From Dyadobacter psychrophilus (GTDB taxonomy: Bacteria > Bacteroidota > Bacteroidia > Cytophagales > Spirosomataceae): DNA of 64,000 nt. Below the pieces are notes generated by a model. It made no database searches. It was not told where the DNA came from and saw only the letters and a list, made by a program, of their open reading frames with translations. Location of the stretch: positions 124,001 to 188,000 of the forward strand of contig NZ_FUZA01000002.1 of assembly GCF_900167945.1 (NCBI RefSeq), read 5' to 3'. Position 1 is the first letter of the stretch; each line of letters opens with the position of its first letter. This document shows, piece after piece, positions 52,303-61,968 of the stretch. The position numbers and the translations under genes were made by a program.

Positions 52303-53061
52303 CTAAGCAATAATCACCTCCACATTATGCTGTTTCAGCATCTTCAAATCCGCCTCGTCAATCTTGTCATCTGTAACCACCTTATCAATCTTATCAAAGC
52401 CACAGATAAAGGCCAATCCCGACTTCTTGAATTTGGATGAATCCGTAACCACGATTACTTCTTCGGCGATGTCGATCATGATTTGGTTGAGGTAGGCTTC
52501 CTCCATATAATGGGTGAAAAAGCCGGTGTTGGATTTTATGCCGTCGATCCCCAGGAAAAGTTTGTTGCAGTATAGTTGTTTGAAATTGCGCTCGGCCATG
52601 GGGCCGACGAGCGACATGGAGAATTCTTTCAGATAGCCGCCCGGCATGTAAACTTGCAGGTTTTCGTATTGGGCGAGGTTATTGACAATGTCCAGCGCGT
52701 TGCTGATCACGGTCAGGTTTTTGAATTTTTCGAGGTTGTTTGATATTTCAAAAGTCGTGGTGCCCGAATCCAGTATAATGCTGTCGTCTTCATTGATCAG
52801 CGACACGGCTTTTTTGCCGATTGCGCGCTTTGTATCGTGATTGATCTTCCGTTTTTCAGTGACTGTCAGGGCAATGTTGTTCGTTTTAAAAGCCCCGCCG
52901 TGCGCCCTCACGAGCAGGTTACTGTTTTCCAGCTTATCCAGATCATTGCGGATAGTGACTTCACTTACTTCCAGCATTTCACTCAAATCATTCACATTCA
53001 CTTCGCCCAACTCATCAAGTTTTTGCAATATAAGCGAACGGCGCTGTGCAGTCTTTTTCAT
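52303..53061 (-). CDS. DeoR/GlpR-family sugar-responsive regulator
   Basis: The N-terminal winged helix (RRSLILQKLDELGEVNVNDL, VSEVTIRNDLDKLE) is followed by the DeoRC sugar-phosphate domain with SIILDSGTTTFEIS, MPGGYLKEF, LFLGIDGI and IVVTDSSKFKKSG. It is a repressor that usually responds to a sugar phosphate. Its place inside the glycan locus, 124 bases after the preceding gene, makes it the likely local regulator. Confidence 0.9.
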   Translation of the reverse strand: MKKTAQRRSLILQKLDELGEVNVNDLSEMLEVSEVTIRNDLDKLENSNLLVRAHGGAFKTNNIALTVTEKRKINHDTKRAIGKKAVSLINEDDSIILDSGTTTFEISNNLEKFKNLTVISNALDIVNNLAQYENLQVYMPGGYLKEFSMSLVGPMAERNFKQLYCNKLFLGIDGIKSNTGFFTHYMEEAYLNQIMIDIAEEVIVVTDSSKFKKSGLAFICGFDKIDKVVTDDKIDEADLKMLKQHNVEVIIA

Positions 53062-53185
53062 GGTATCAATCCTTTGATTCTGTTATTGTTATTGCTTCAA
53101 TTGTCTTTTGCGTCCGAACCGCTGGCGGTCACACCAGGCTGTAAAGGTAGCAACATCCGGGGAAATGCTTTTGTAAAAACCAGAA

Positions 53186-53473
53186 CTAACGGTTTCTTAC
53201 GACCAACGGATTTTCCGCTTCGTCCTGATGCGCAAAGGCCCGGTGCACTTCAATGATCTTTTCGATGCGTTCGAGAATCAGCGCCATCATTTCTTTCGGG
53301 AATGACGCCTCCACAATGATCAGTTTCAGGTCCGCGTCTTGTGTATTGAAAACCTGCATATAAGTAACCTCAAACCGGCTCTTGCCAAAAACCTGCAAAA
53401 TCCTGCTCAAAACATTATTGGTGTCGCTGGCATAGACCGATATCCGGCTCGAAACGGCAAACTGATTTTCCAT
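53186..53473 (-). CDS. ACT-domain protein
   Basis: A 95-residue protein with the ACT fold pattern: VSSRISVYASDTNNVLSRIL (strand-helix), then LKLIIVEASFPKEMMALIL. It resembles the small subunit of acetolactate synthase but is a single domain. The start is five bases downstream of the esterase stop. Its presence in a glycan operon is unusual; a ligand-sensing role is possible. Confidence 0.7.
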   Translation of the reverse strand: MENQFAVSSRISVYASDTNNVLSRILQVFGKSRFEVTYMQVFNTQDADLKLIIVEASFPKEMMALILERIEKIIEVHRAFAHQDEAENPLVVRNR

Positions 53474-53478
53474 CTCAA

Positions 53479-55509
53479 CTATCTTTTGACTTTCACGGTA
53501 AAAGAAACCCGCTTTGTTTCGTGAATAAACGAATGTGCGCCATGGCTGTCGCGGCGTGTGTTGCCGGTTTTCGGATATTCATAAATGCCATAAAAAGCGA
53601 TTTCATGCCCGTCTGGACAATCGGGTTTGATCTGAACTTGCGAAGTCAAACGCTGCGCACCCGACCAGTCGGCGCGGGCCAGGAAAAGCATGCGCCGGTT
53701 TTCCATGTCCACGTAAAGATCTTCCGTATAAAGTTGCAGACCAAAATCATGCAGCGAATCCAGGTCGGATTTTGTGAAAATGCTGATCCACTCACCCGGA
53801 TTGGCGATTCCATTGCCATTTCCTTCTCCCAGGCGCGTTTTTTCTTCCACTTCCAGGTTAACCGTTTGTCCATCAGCTATTTTGAAATTAGTAAGTTTTT
53901 TTTCTGGCGAATAAAATGGCACTTCGAGTAAAAACTGATCTTTTTTGCCATGATAAGTCAGTACTAATTTCAACTTAGCGCGGTCCAGACTTGCATTTCG
54001 TGCGCGTATTTTGAAAGCCGTTTTTTCATACAATGTTCCCTGGGCGATTTTTCCAATGGTGATAGCCGGGTCAATTACTTCCACTTCTTCGTTCTGCGCA
54101 ATCAGCTCGATGCGTATGGAATCGACGGCAGTTCCACCTTTGTTGAATAACAATGGACTTAATGAGACAATGTCTGCAATGCCCGGCATTTTGCGATCCA
54201 GCGTGTAAGTGGCCATGGTAATGTGGGCGGGATCACCATTTTGATAAAATCCAATGTTGCTGTCTTGTCCGGTTCCTTCATATTGGATTCGCCCCTTTTT
54301 GTCGCTGCGCACATTAGAGCGGGAGATTTTGCGGGTAGGCACATCCAGGCGGATTAATTCGTAGTTTTTGTTCGGAGTGTAAATGCTATCAGTCTCAATT
54401 TTGATTGAAACATTTGGCACCGATGGTCCGTCGGGCAGCCATTTCTTGGTTTGAAAACTGAATCCTTCCTTGCGAACATTATCCAGCAAAGTAAAGCCGG
54501 GCACATTTCGGTTGGTGGAAACATCGTAATTCCAGACAGAAAAGTTGGGATAAACATCGATATGGTGCCATTTTTCTGGTTTGGCAAGCGGCATCCGGAA
54601 ATATTTCATGTGAAAATCAAATTGTCCTTTGATATTAACCGCATTATGAAAGCCCCTGAAGTAGCCGATGCCGTAATGCCAGCTTTCGTAATTCAGTTCA
54701 AGTGTTTGGTAAGCGTCGTCAATCTCCCGATCATGCTGCCGCAAAAAATCCTTGCTGCCCAAATGCATGCGAATGGGCAAACCCACAAAGTTGCGGCCCA
54801 TTTCTTTAAACGGCGTGTAAATCTGCAAAGCTTTCGGCCCGACTGTGAAAGAGGCGGACGGACAAAAAAACGAAGCGCTCGAAAGCAAATGCGGATATTT
54901 GGAAGCAACCAGCATGGACATAAACCCGCCCATACTCAACCCGGAAACTGCCCGGCCTTCACGATAAGCCCTGGTGCGATAATGTTTATCCACGTATTGC
55001 ACAAATTCCGGGAAGTAATCCACAAACTGTCTGTCTTCCTTCACCGGTGCAATGTCGTACGGACGCGGATATTGCGCTGGCACATAACCGTCCCATTTGG
55101 CAATAATTACGTCATTATCAGTCACGTAGCTCGCAAAATTATCCAGCGAATCGGGCCCGGTGCGTTCATGATTCCCGTTAAATTCATCATAATAACGCGC
55201 CTCACCGGAACGTGAAACCTCACCCTCAGCTGGCCCATTAAAACGCCCGGCGTTGCCATGAAAATAGTAAATCACAGGATAACGCCGCTCCGGATGCACG
55301 TAATAATCAGGCGGCAGGATCAGGCGAATGTTCCGGTTTTCCTTGAAAACCTGGCTATAATGCAGCTTGTCTTCAATAATGGCCTTTCGCTGTGACGGCT
55401 GCGCGTAAACGTTTAGCGATACTATTAATAGCAGAGCCAGTAACCATGTCCGAGCTTGGTCAAGTTTGCGTTTTGTATAAAAATCATAAAATAGATAAGT
55501 CTGATTCAT
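53479..55509 (-). CDS. secreted alpha/beta-hydrolase, CE1/esterase-D-like, with beta domains
   Basis: A signal anchor (LLALLLIVSLNVYAQ) is followed by an alpha/beta-hydrolase domain (about residues 45-320): YPVIYYFHGN (oxyanion strand), the nucleophile in VSGLSMGGFMSM, and a late His near YFRGFHNAV. C-terminal to it are about 350 residues of beta-sandwich-like sequence ending in a CARDB-type region. Esterases of this type remove acyl decorations from glycans. It lies nine bases after the DUF5107 gene and belongs to the same transcript. Confidence 0.8.
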   Translation of the reverse strand: MNQTYLFYDFYTKRKLDQARTWLLALLLIVSLNVYAQPSQRKAIIEDKLHYSQVFKENRNIRLILPPDYYVHPERRYPVIYYFHGNAGRFNGPAEGEVSRSGEARYYDEFNGNHERTGPDSLDNFASYVTDNDVIIAKWDGYVPAQYPRPYDIAPVKEDRQFVDYFPEFVQYVDKHYRTRAYREGRAVSGLSMGGFMSMLVASKYPHLLSSASFFCPSASFTVGPKALQIYTPFKEMGRNFVGLPIRMHLGSKDFLRQHDREIDDAYQTLELNYESWHYGIGYFRGFHNAVNIKGQFDFHMKYFRMPLAKPEKWHHIDVYPNFSVWNYDVSTNRNVPGFTLLDNVRKEGFSFQTKKWLPDGPSVPNVSIKIETDSIYTPNKNYELIRLDVPTRKISRSNVRSDKKGRIQYEGTGQDSNIGFYQNGDPAHITMATYTLDRKMPGIADIVSLSPLLFNKGGTAVDSIRIELIAQNEEVEVIDPAITIGKIAQGTLYEKTAFKIRARNASLDRAKLKLVLTYHGKKDQFLLEVPFYSPEKKLTNFKIADGQTVNLEVEEKTRLGEGNGNGIANPGEWISIFTKSDLDSLHDFGLQLYTEDLYVDMENRRMLFLARADWSGAQRLTSQVQIKPDCPDGHEIAFYGIYEYPKTGNTRRDSHGAHSFIHETKRVSFTVKVKR

Positions 55510-55518
55510 AATGCAGCA

Positions 55519-58500
55519 TTAATCTTCCTTTTTCCGAGTTTCCGCCAGATCGAGAATTTTAAAAAATAGGGTTGTCAAATTGTATCGCTTATCGGCTGTT
55601 AAATCCTGTTTAAGCTTTTCGGCGCGGGCTTGGTCATTCTGGGTTTTGGCTAAAATCCACTGCACTTCCGGCGCATCCGAGCCGTCTGTAATTTCCCAAT
55701 TGCGCAGCGAATCCTGTTCTGCCTTCCAGGTTTCGAGGAATTTGGAAGCCTGTTCCGGTTTGCCGGCATCGCGCAGTAACTTCACACCAAAATAATTACC
55801 AAGCACATTGCGGTTGCTTTCTTTGCTTGCATTGAGCGTGTAATCGGCAATTTCTTTTGCATATTCAGTCGCTTTTTGAGCATGACCGAGCTGCGTTTCG
55901 CAGTAAGCTGCAAGATAATCCATCAAACGTGTGTCGGGTTCATGTGGTTTGCCCGTGCCCAGGTTCTCGGGCCATAAGCGGGCTTTTTCTAGTGCTTTTA
56001 ATGCATCGTTGTATTTTTTGTTTTCTGCTAAATTAAAGGCATTTGCCAGGTTAGAAAGGACAAACACGTTATGTCCCTCGCGCGCACCTTCCTGCGGCAG
56101 GATTTGGATCTTGTTTAACACTTGCAAGCACGCCGCAAATTTACCGGCGTCCAGCAGCGACTTGGCATAATCGATTCCTATGACAGGACTGTCAGGAAAT
56201 TGTTTATATGCTGTTTGAGCCTTAAAAAGCGCTTTTTCGTATATTTTTTGACCGTTAAAAAATTCAGTCAGATAATGCCAGGTGCGCCATTCTTTGGGAT
56301 TAAGCTGATTGGCTTTTACGAAATCCAATTGCGCCTGAGTCGCATCTTTTTGGAAAAGAAGGCCTCTCGCAATATAAAAAGGTGCATAATCCGGCTCATT
56401 TTTACAGGCTGCAAACTGCGTTTTGGCATTTTCTTTATCACCGATGTGCCAGTAAATCAATCCCAGATAATAACGGTTTTTCCAGGACGGCTGCTGTGTT
56501 TCTGCCCATGTCAAAACAGGAATACTTTCTAACCGAAAAGGAAAGACCAGCTCAGGTGACATGGCAATTGCATTTTGCAAATGTTTACGGCTTTCTCCCG
56601 GCGCCGCATCCCGGTTAAGATATGCAAGCCAGTAGGAAACAGTAGGGTAGGCGGGCGCTAATGCGAGTACTTGCTTTGTTTCCTGATTTTGGCCCTGATT
56701 TACATAATCCATAGCCAGTTCCAAATACGTTTCATGCGGCAACTCGTTGCGGATTGCGTTTTGGAAAAGGGCCTGGTTTTCTTTGGTTGGTTGAAGCAAA
56801 TATTGTTCAAAATGTGCATAGTGGCTCAGCGGGTCAATTTCCAGCAAATCTTTCCAAACCTGCGTAGCTTGCTCAGCTTTGTTCAGTTTCCGGAGTGCAG
56901 TGCCTAGCCATTGATAGGCAGTCAGATTATTGCGGTTAAAGTCCAGTGCTTTCCGGGCGTCGGATTCAGCTTTCTCAAAGTCCTGCTTTTGTAATGCAAT
57001 GCCTGCCAGCTGCGCGTAGGCGCCGGATTTGTATTCCATTGTCCAGGTTGCGACGGACAATGCTTCTTCTGCTTTGGTCAGATCTCCAAGTTTCCGGTAA
57101 AGTGCACCGTATAAGTAATTTGCACCGCCATTGTAAGTGTTTTCAGCCAAAACTTTTCTGGCAAAATCCAGCCCTTGTGCATATTGACCATTGCGATAAT
57201 GATATTCAGCCAGCCGGATCAATGCGCCGCTGTGGGTGGGTTCTTTCTTAATACATTCAAGATAACGTAAATGCGCGCCTTCAAAGTTACGCATTGCATT
57301 TTCATCTTCTCCCAACCCAAAAAGGCGTTCAGCTGAATGAAAATCCTGTTTATTGGCGGAAACAACAGGTCGGTCCAAAACCTTTTCTGACTTCGTGGAA
57401 TACACAAGGCGATCATTTCCAATGCTTACCCGAAGCTGTTCAGACTGAGATTTCAACAAAGGAATCGTTTTGACATAAACCTCCATAGGTTTTAGTTGAA
57501 GCGGGGCTTGATAAATGAATTGCCCGGCTGCCGTCACTTTGAGTGTATCCTGAATTGTAGAAATCGGATTAATAATGATTTTCAGACTATCGCCGCCCGC
57601 CACCACATTGAGCGTTCCATAAGGTGAGGCATCGACCATTCCGCCAGCCGCTTTGACGGGAAACCAGTATTCCGTTTTCGTTTCAGCATAAAAAGGCCCC
57701 AAATTTTTCTGATTAAATGGACTATGAAACCCACTTCGCTCCGCGGCCTGATTGAATGTTACACCTGACTGTGCTTCAATGTATTGTCCGTCGGTATCGG
57801 TAAGCAAATCTTCCCAAATCGCACCTTCCCTTGCACGCGACCAGATCCACAATTTCTTACCCGGCGCATCCGAATAAGGAGCCCAATGACCGAAACCAAA
57901 ATTTTTGTTATGCCAATATCCGCCAAACCAGCTCGTATGCGTGCCCATGACGTGGTAAGACTTATCCCCGCCAGCATTGACATTTTTGTAATAAGACAGA
58001 TCCACGCCATTCTGATCAATAGGCCAGGGACTTGCCAGTCCGTCGTGCCCGATGTGGTGCGTTCCCGGGAAAAAGAATTGCATATCGTCCGATGCCCGGA
58101 AGGCAGCATTCTCCCACGAAAGATAGGAATCGTGCAGGGGCAGGGGATTATACCAAAGGCTTTGCGTCTCGAAATAGGCTTTGTCCTTGGGCAAGACAAT
58201 TTTGACGCGCCATTGTGTGCGTGAAGCCAGGTCAATGCCGCCGACCACACAGGTTACGCTTCCGTCCGGATTATCCAACATGACATAATCTACCGGCGCG
58301 GCTGCCCAGGGCGCGTGGCCAAGGTCCAGCCCGAAATTATGCTCAATGCCACCGCTCGTCCATGGGCCGCGGATGCCGATGGCGCGGAATTTCATAACGT
58401 GATTGGTGTAGACAAACTCTTCACCAGTCGATTTTTCAGTTGCGCCCATGACTTTCCCGCCGACTTCGGGCAGTACCTGCACTTTAATGTAGGGATTTTC

Positions 58501-58746
58501 CAGCTCGACTACTTTCCAATTTTTGGTCGTGCTTTTGTTGGTATAACCGTCGAAAACGTAATAAGGATAAAATGGCGAAACTTTCTTGCTGATTCCCATC
58601 ACCGGCACCCGGTTTGGATCAGAATAAGGATAGGTTTTGAATGCCTGCACCTTTTCCGCAACGCTGGCCTTTTGTGCTTTTAATGCAGGCGATGACACCA
58701 GCAATGCCAGAATAAATCGGGTTATTCTGGCATTAGACGGCAACAT
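55519..58746 (-). CDS. DUF5107 protein with TPR repeats
   Basis: The ATG at 58746 gives the signal MLPSNARITRFILALLVSSP. Residues 40-430 form a DUF5107 beta domain with an aldose-epimerase-like look (YIKVQVLPEVGGKVMGATEK, GIEHNFGLDLGHAPW). Residues 460-1070 are TPR-like helical repeats such as GALIRLAEYHYRNGQYAQGL. DUF5107-TPR proteins recur in Bacteroidota glycan loci and may bind or process sugar ends. Function not established. Confidence 0.82.
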   Translation of the reverse strand: MLPSNARITRFILALLVSSPALKAQKASVAEKVQAFKTYPYSDPNRVPVMGISKKVSPFYPYYVFDGYTNKSTTKNWKVVELENPYIKVQVLPEVGGKVMGATEKSTGEEFVYTNHVMKFRAIGIRGPWTSGGIEHNFGLDLGHAPWAAAPVDYVMLDNPDGSVTCVVGGIDLASRTQWRVKIVLPKDKAYFETQSLWYNPLPLHDSYLSWENAAFRASDDMQFFFPGTHHIGHDGLASPWPIDQNGVDLSYYKNVNAGGDKSYHVMGTHTSWFGGYWHNKNFGFGHWAPYSDAPGKKLWIWSRAREGAIWEDLLTDTDGQYIEAQSGVTFNQAAERSGFHSPFNQKNLGPFYAETKTEYWFPVKAAGGMVDASPYGTLNVVAGGDSLKIIINPISTIQDTLKVTAAGQFIYQAPLQLKPMEVYVKTIPLLKSQSEQLRVSIGNDRLVYSTKSEKVLDRPVVSANKQDFHSAERLFGLGEDENAMRNFEGAHLRYLECIKKEPTHSGALIRLAEYHYRNGQYAQGLDFARKVLAENTYNGGANYLYGALYRKLGDLTKAEEALSVATWTMEYKSGAYAQLAGIALQKQDFEKAESDARKALDFNRNNLTAYQWLGTALRKLNKAEQATQVWKDLLEIDPLSHYAHFEQYLLQPTKENQALFQNAIRNELPHETYLELAMDYVNQGQNQETKQVLALAPAYPTVSYWLAYLNRDAAPGESRKHLQNAIAMSPELVFPFRLESIPVLTWAETQQPSWKNRYYLGLIYWHIGDKENAKTQFAACKNEPDYAPFYIARGLLFQKDATQAQLDFVKANQLNPKEWRTWHYLTEFFNGQKIYEKALFKAQTAYKQFPDSPVIGIDYAKSLLDAGKFAACLQVLNKIQILPQEGAREGHNVFVLSNLANAFNLAENKKYNDALKALEKARLWPENLGTGKPHEPDTRLMDYLAAYCETQLGHAQKATEYAKEIADYTLNASKESNRNVLGNYFGVKLLRDAGKPEQASKFLETWKAEQDSLRNWEITDGSDAPEVQWILAKTQNDQARAEKLKQDLTADKRYNLTTLFFKILDLAETRKKED

Positions 58747-58806
58747 TGAAAAAGTGGAGAAGGCAATCACGTAGCAATATGAAAGGTTTAAGAATAAACG
58801 CTGATG

Positions 58807-60729
58807 TTATTTTTTGCTTTTGGAAATGAGCTCACCCAGTTCCATCCGGACTTTATGCCATTGCTCCTGATCATAGCTCCAAACATCCAGGTTACCAATG
58901 GATTTTTCGCCAAATGGCTCCTTAATCAGCTGATCAACAAGTGCATCCGCGCGTTTTGAATTGCCATCCAGCTTGTCAAGCAACCGCAGATATTCATACT
59001 CCTGCACGCCGTCACGCATGGTTTTCAAACGAATCGATGGACAGGGCTCGGAAACATTGGGCACCATGCCGGGCTTATAAATGACCGAGCCGTTTCCGTT
59101 GAATGTCCGGTAAGTGAATTCGGCGTCGGCTTCGGAGGCTTCTTTGTAAAAGTCTTTCCAGGATTCGGGGTCATACCAGCCGCGTTCCCAGCCTGCGCCC
59201 ACGCCCCAGCTTATCCAGGAGTAAGTCTTGTATTTCCAGCAAGCCCAGCTGATGGCGCGGTCGTTGACCAAAGGCAAATCGATGAATGTCGAGCTCCCTA
59301 CCCAGCTGTTGAGCTTTGCTTCATAGAGCATCGGGCCGTAAAGCCAGTCTTTAATGCCCATTTGCTGGTATAGTTTTACCGTGTCAATGTTGTAGCCGAT
59401 GGTATGAGAAGCCCAGTCCGTAATGGATTTGCCTATCACATCCATGGCTTCTTTGTTATAGCCGCCATCCACGCGAAACTTGGCCTCAGGATATTCTTTT
59501 TTAAACAAATTGCCATAAAACACCATTCGCGACCACGCCTCAGGAAAATAGGATTCGTCCAAACCATTCAAGTAAACCGTTAGCAGCGTCTTCTTAGGAT
59601 CAACCATCGGCAGCAAATGCTGACGAACCTGGCGGATGCTGCTGAGGTAAATCGCCTGATTGGCTGCATTGCGTTCTACTTCAGGCTTGCCAATGTCCGG
59701 CCAACCGGCTGTGCCGTGCTTGCCGTAGACGTCGAACGGAAGCGCAAATGTTTCCAGCGGCTCGCCGTAGCCGGGGCCGTCGGTGTAGCCCTGGGCTTTT
59801 GTGAAGGCCTGGCCGGTCAGGTATTTTTTCAATCGCTGGTCGAATTTTGCCCATTGAATTTCGACCTTGCCATTTTTAACCTGCATTTCCGGATCATAAG
59901 TCGGGTCCATCAGGGAAATGCGGTTTCTTTTAAAGAGTTGATAAACGGCCAGTTCCTGCTTTTCATCCATCCGGCTCAGGAAGCCTTCGTGTTGTAAGCT
60001 GGCTTTGAAAAGGTTTTCATTGGGTAATTCAAAGTCCCAGATCGTGAGGCTGATTGGGATTTGTTTTGTTACCGTACCAATTTTAGCTGTAATCACGCTT
60101 TGATATGTGCCAGGCTTTGCCTTCTGCGCATCCAGCGGAATGAATTGGTCCACCCAAATGATCTGCGAACGCTGGTTGCTGATGCGGTTATTAAAGTCTG
60201 GCAATGTCAATGGATACACCCAGCGGCCATGGACTTTGGCGGAATCCGTTTGAAGGAATTTAAATGGGATCAGCGCGTCGGGATACCAGCCTTTGCCGAG
60301 CGTCGATCTGGGATATCCTGTGCTTGGACTTTCCACTTTGACCGACCATTCCAGAAAAAGCTCGGGTTTGACAGCCAACTCCGTGCTTCCATTCTTAAAT
60401 GGTGCCATTTCAAGCTGAATTCCGGTTAGTTCAGCATCGGATTCATTGGTTAAGACCAATTGAAAAGAAACATATTCGCCTCGCGCGCCGTGCAATGCAA
60501 CCTGCTTTCCGTCAAATATCCAGTTCTTATCAAGCAAATTCCCTTTTTCCGCCTGGCTGGCAGGAACGCCTTTAAAGCGATGCTCGATAATTTCATTGGA
60601 AACAGGATCGAGCCGGACGGAAGAAGGCAACGCGCGCAGCCGCCATGGATCAGCACCGTAAGTTTTATTTCCGAAGTTGAATGCGGCGAACGCGATTAGA
60701 CAAAGAATGAATTTTACAAATTTGATCAT
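58807..60729 (-). CDS. DUF4091 glycoside-hydrolase-like secreted protein
   Basis: The ATG at 60729 begins a signal peptide (MIKFVKFILCLIAFAAFNFG). An N-terminal beta domain (about 30-230) precedes a TIM-barrel-like region with YLNGLDESYFPEAWSRM and a C-terminal DUF4091 block ending YTFRTFNG-type sequence and RLKTMRDGVQEYEYLRLLDK. Members are predicted glycosidases of unknown substrate. Acidic residues in LDESYF are candidates for the active site. Confidence 0.8.
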   Translation of the reverse strand: MIKFVKFILCLIAFAAFNFGNKTYGADPWRLRALPSSVRLDPVSNEIIEHRFKGVPASQAEKGNLLDKNWIFDGKQVALHGARGEYVSFQLVLTNESDAELTGIQLEMAPFKNGSTELAVKPELFLEWSVKVESPSTGYPRSTLGKGWYPDALIPFKFLQTDSAKVHGRWVYPLTLPDFNNRISNQRSQIIWVDQFIPLDAQKAKPGTYQSVITAKIGTVTKQIPISLTIWDFELPNENLFKASLQHEGFLSRMDEKQELAVYQLFKRNRISLMDPTYDPEMQVKNGKVEIQWAKFDQRLKKYLTGQAFTKAQGYTDGPGYGEPLETFALPFDVYGKHGTAGWPDIGKPEVERNAANQAIYLSSIRQVRQHLLPMVDPKKTLLTVYLNGLDESYFPEAWSRMVFYGNLFKKEYPEAKFRVDGGYNKEAMDVIGKSITDWASHTIGYNIDTVKLYQQMGIKDWLYGPMLYEAKLNSWVGSSTFIDLPLVNDRAISWACWKYKTYSWISWGVGAGWERGWYDPESWKDFYKEASEADAEFTYRTFNGNGSVIYKPGMVPNVSEPCPSIRLKTMRDGVQEYEYLRLLDKLDGNSKRADALVDQLIKEPFGEKSIGNLDVWSYDQEQWHKVRMELGELISKSKK

Positions 60730-60762
60730 AGTGAAGGTTGGTTCAGGAATGTTGTTTCGCAC

Positions 60763-61968
60763 TTATTGTCCGACCGGGAAAATCATCAACTGGCTCAATG
60801 CTTCATTTTCGCCCATAACCATATATTTCCCGTCAGCAGAGGCAGCCAAAGTGCTCAATTGAAAGCCCCGCCACATGATTCCCTGCTCGATGCCGGGTGC
60901 AACCATCGTAAATTCAGGATTTCCCAAGTCGACAAAACCAGCGCCTTTTTCATCATAATAAAACAAATGAGAATAGCCCAGCGCGCCACCCGCTAGTCCG
61001 TACAATATTCCATCGCGCCCGAACACTAATGCTTGCAAGCGGGGCATCATCATTGGTTTGCCCAGATTTTTGATCTTTTTGGTTGTAGGATCCAGGACAA
61101 ACAACTGACCATCACCTGCATTGCCACCATACAGTTTTCCATCCGGCGCTTTTGCCCAGGCTTCTACTTGTCCCAAAACTTCACGGCCCCAGACTGCTGG
61201 CAGCGGATTTTCCAGAAACGAAAAGCTCTTTTTGGCAGGATCAAAAGCAAACATGCGATTGCCCGCCATACTGCCGTAAACGATTCCTGCATTATCCTGA
61301 ATGAGCGCTTTGCACAAGTAAACTTCCGGTCCAACAGCAAAATCATGATAATCTTTCAAGTCTTTTTCTTTGGGAGCAACCTCGTCGAAAACCTGCGTCT
61401 TTTTGGTTGCAATGTTGTAGGTAAAAAACCGGCCAGTCGGATAGCTAATGCCAAAAAGCTCAGTGCCTTGCTTGTTGCTCAGCAATGTGAAAATGCTTTC
61501 TCCGGCAACAGGCACACCCAGGTCTTTCGCCTCGATTGTTCCTTCATTGCCAACATTAATTTGCAACAAATGTCCAGGCTGCTGATTGTTATTCACTTGT
61601 GCCAATGTGCCTGCATAAAGCTGGTTTCCAGTGCCTTTGAAAAAACCCGTTGCAATGCCCTTTTGACCTGGAATCACTTCCTGCAAATCCTTTGTGGTTA
61701 AAAGTGATTTTTTGGAAATAGATGCCACGAAAAGATAAGGTGACAAGCCCGCTTTCGCTGTTGTCCCACCCAGCACCAAATCACCCTGCACGTGCAATGA
61801 CGTGATTGCATTGCGATACATGGGCAGGCGCTTTTCTGCACTGTTGGGAAGCGAAACCTCGATCGCAAACGCTTCTTTCGGCGTGAAAAACGTGTATTGC
61901 GCCAGCAGCGGGCCGGAGCAGGTCAGAAGTAGAGCAGGAAGGAATATTTTATTGGTCAGATTTCTCAT
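60763..61968 (-). CDS. secreted beta-propeller protein 1
   Basis: Signal peptide (MRNLTNKIFLPALLLTCSGP) and about 370 residues of repeated beta-blade sequence, e.g. DGKLYGGNAGDGQLFVLDPT and DGILYGLAGGALGYSHLFYY. This is a six- or seven-bladed propeller. Its start overlaps the end of the second propeller gene by four bases (ATGA). Binding or lyase activity cannot be told; propellers of this type also act as sugar-binding scaffolds. Confidence 0.75.
   Translation of the reverse strand: MRNLTNKIFLPALLLTCSGPLLAQYTFFTPKEAFAIEVSLPNSAEKRLPMYRNAITSLHVQGDLVLGGTTAKAGLSPYLFVASISKKSLLTTKDLQEVIPGQKGIATGFFKGTGNQLYAGTLAQVNNNQQPGHLLQINVGNEGTIEAKDLGVPVAGESIFTLLSNKQGTELFGISYPTGRFFTYNIATKKTQVFDEVAPKEKDLKDYHDFAVGPEVYLCKALIQDNAGIVYGSMAGNRMFAFDPAKKSFSFLENPLPAVWGREVLGQVEAWAKAPDGKLYGGNAGDGQLFVLDPTTKKIKNLGKPMMMPRLQALVFGRDGILYGLAGGALGYSHLFYYDEKGAGFVDLGNPEFTMVAPGIEQGIMWRGFQLSTLAASADGKYMVMGENEALSQLMIFPVGQ

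Noticed and set aside
54451..55215. 254-codon frame opposite the esterase gene
   Set aside because: Antisense shadow; the hydrolase motifs on the minus strand are clear.
61033..61701. 222-codon frame opposite propeller 1
   Set aside because: Antisense shadow; the signal peptide and beta repeats on the minus strand decide.
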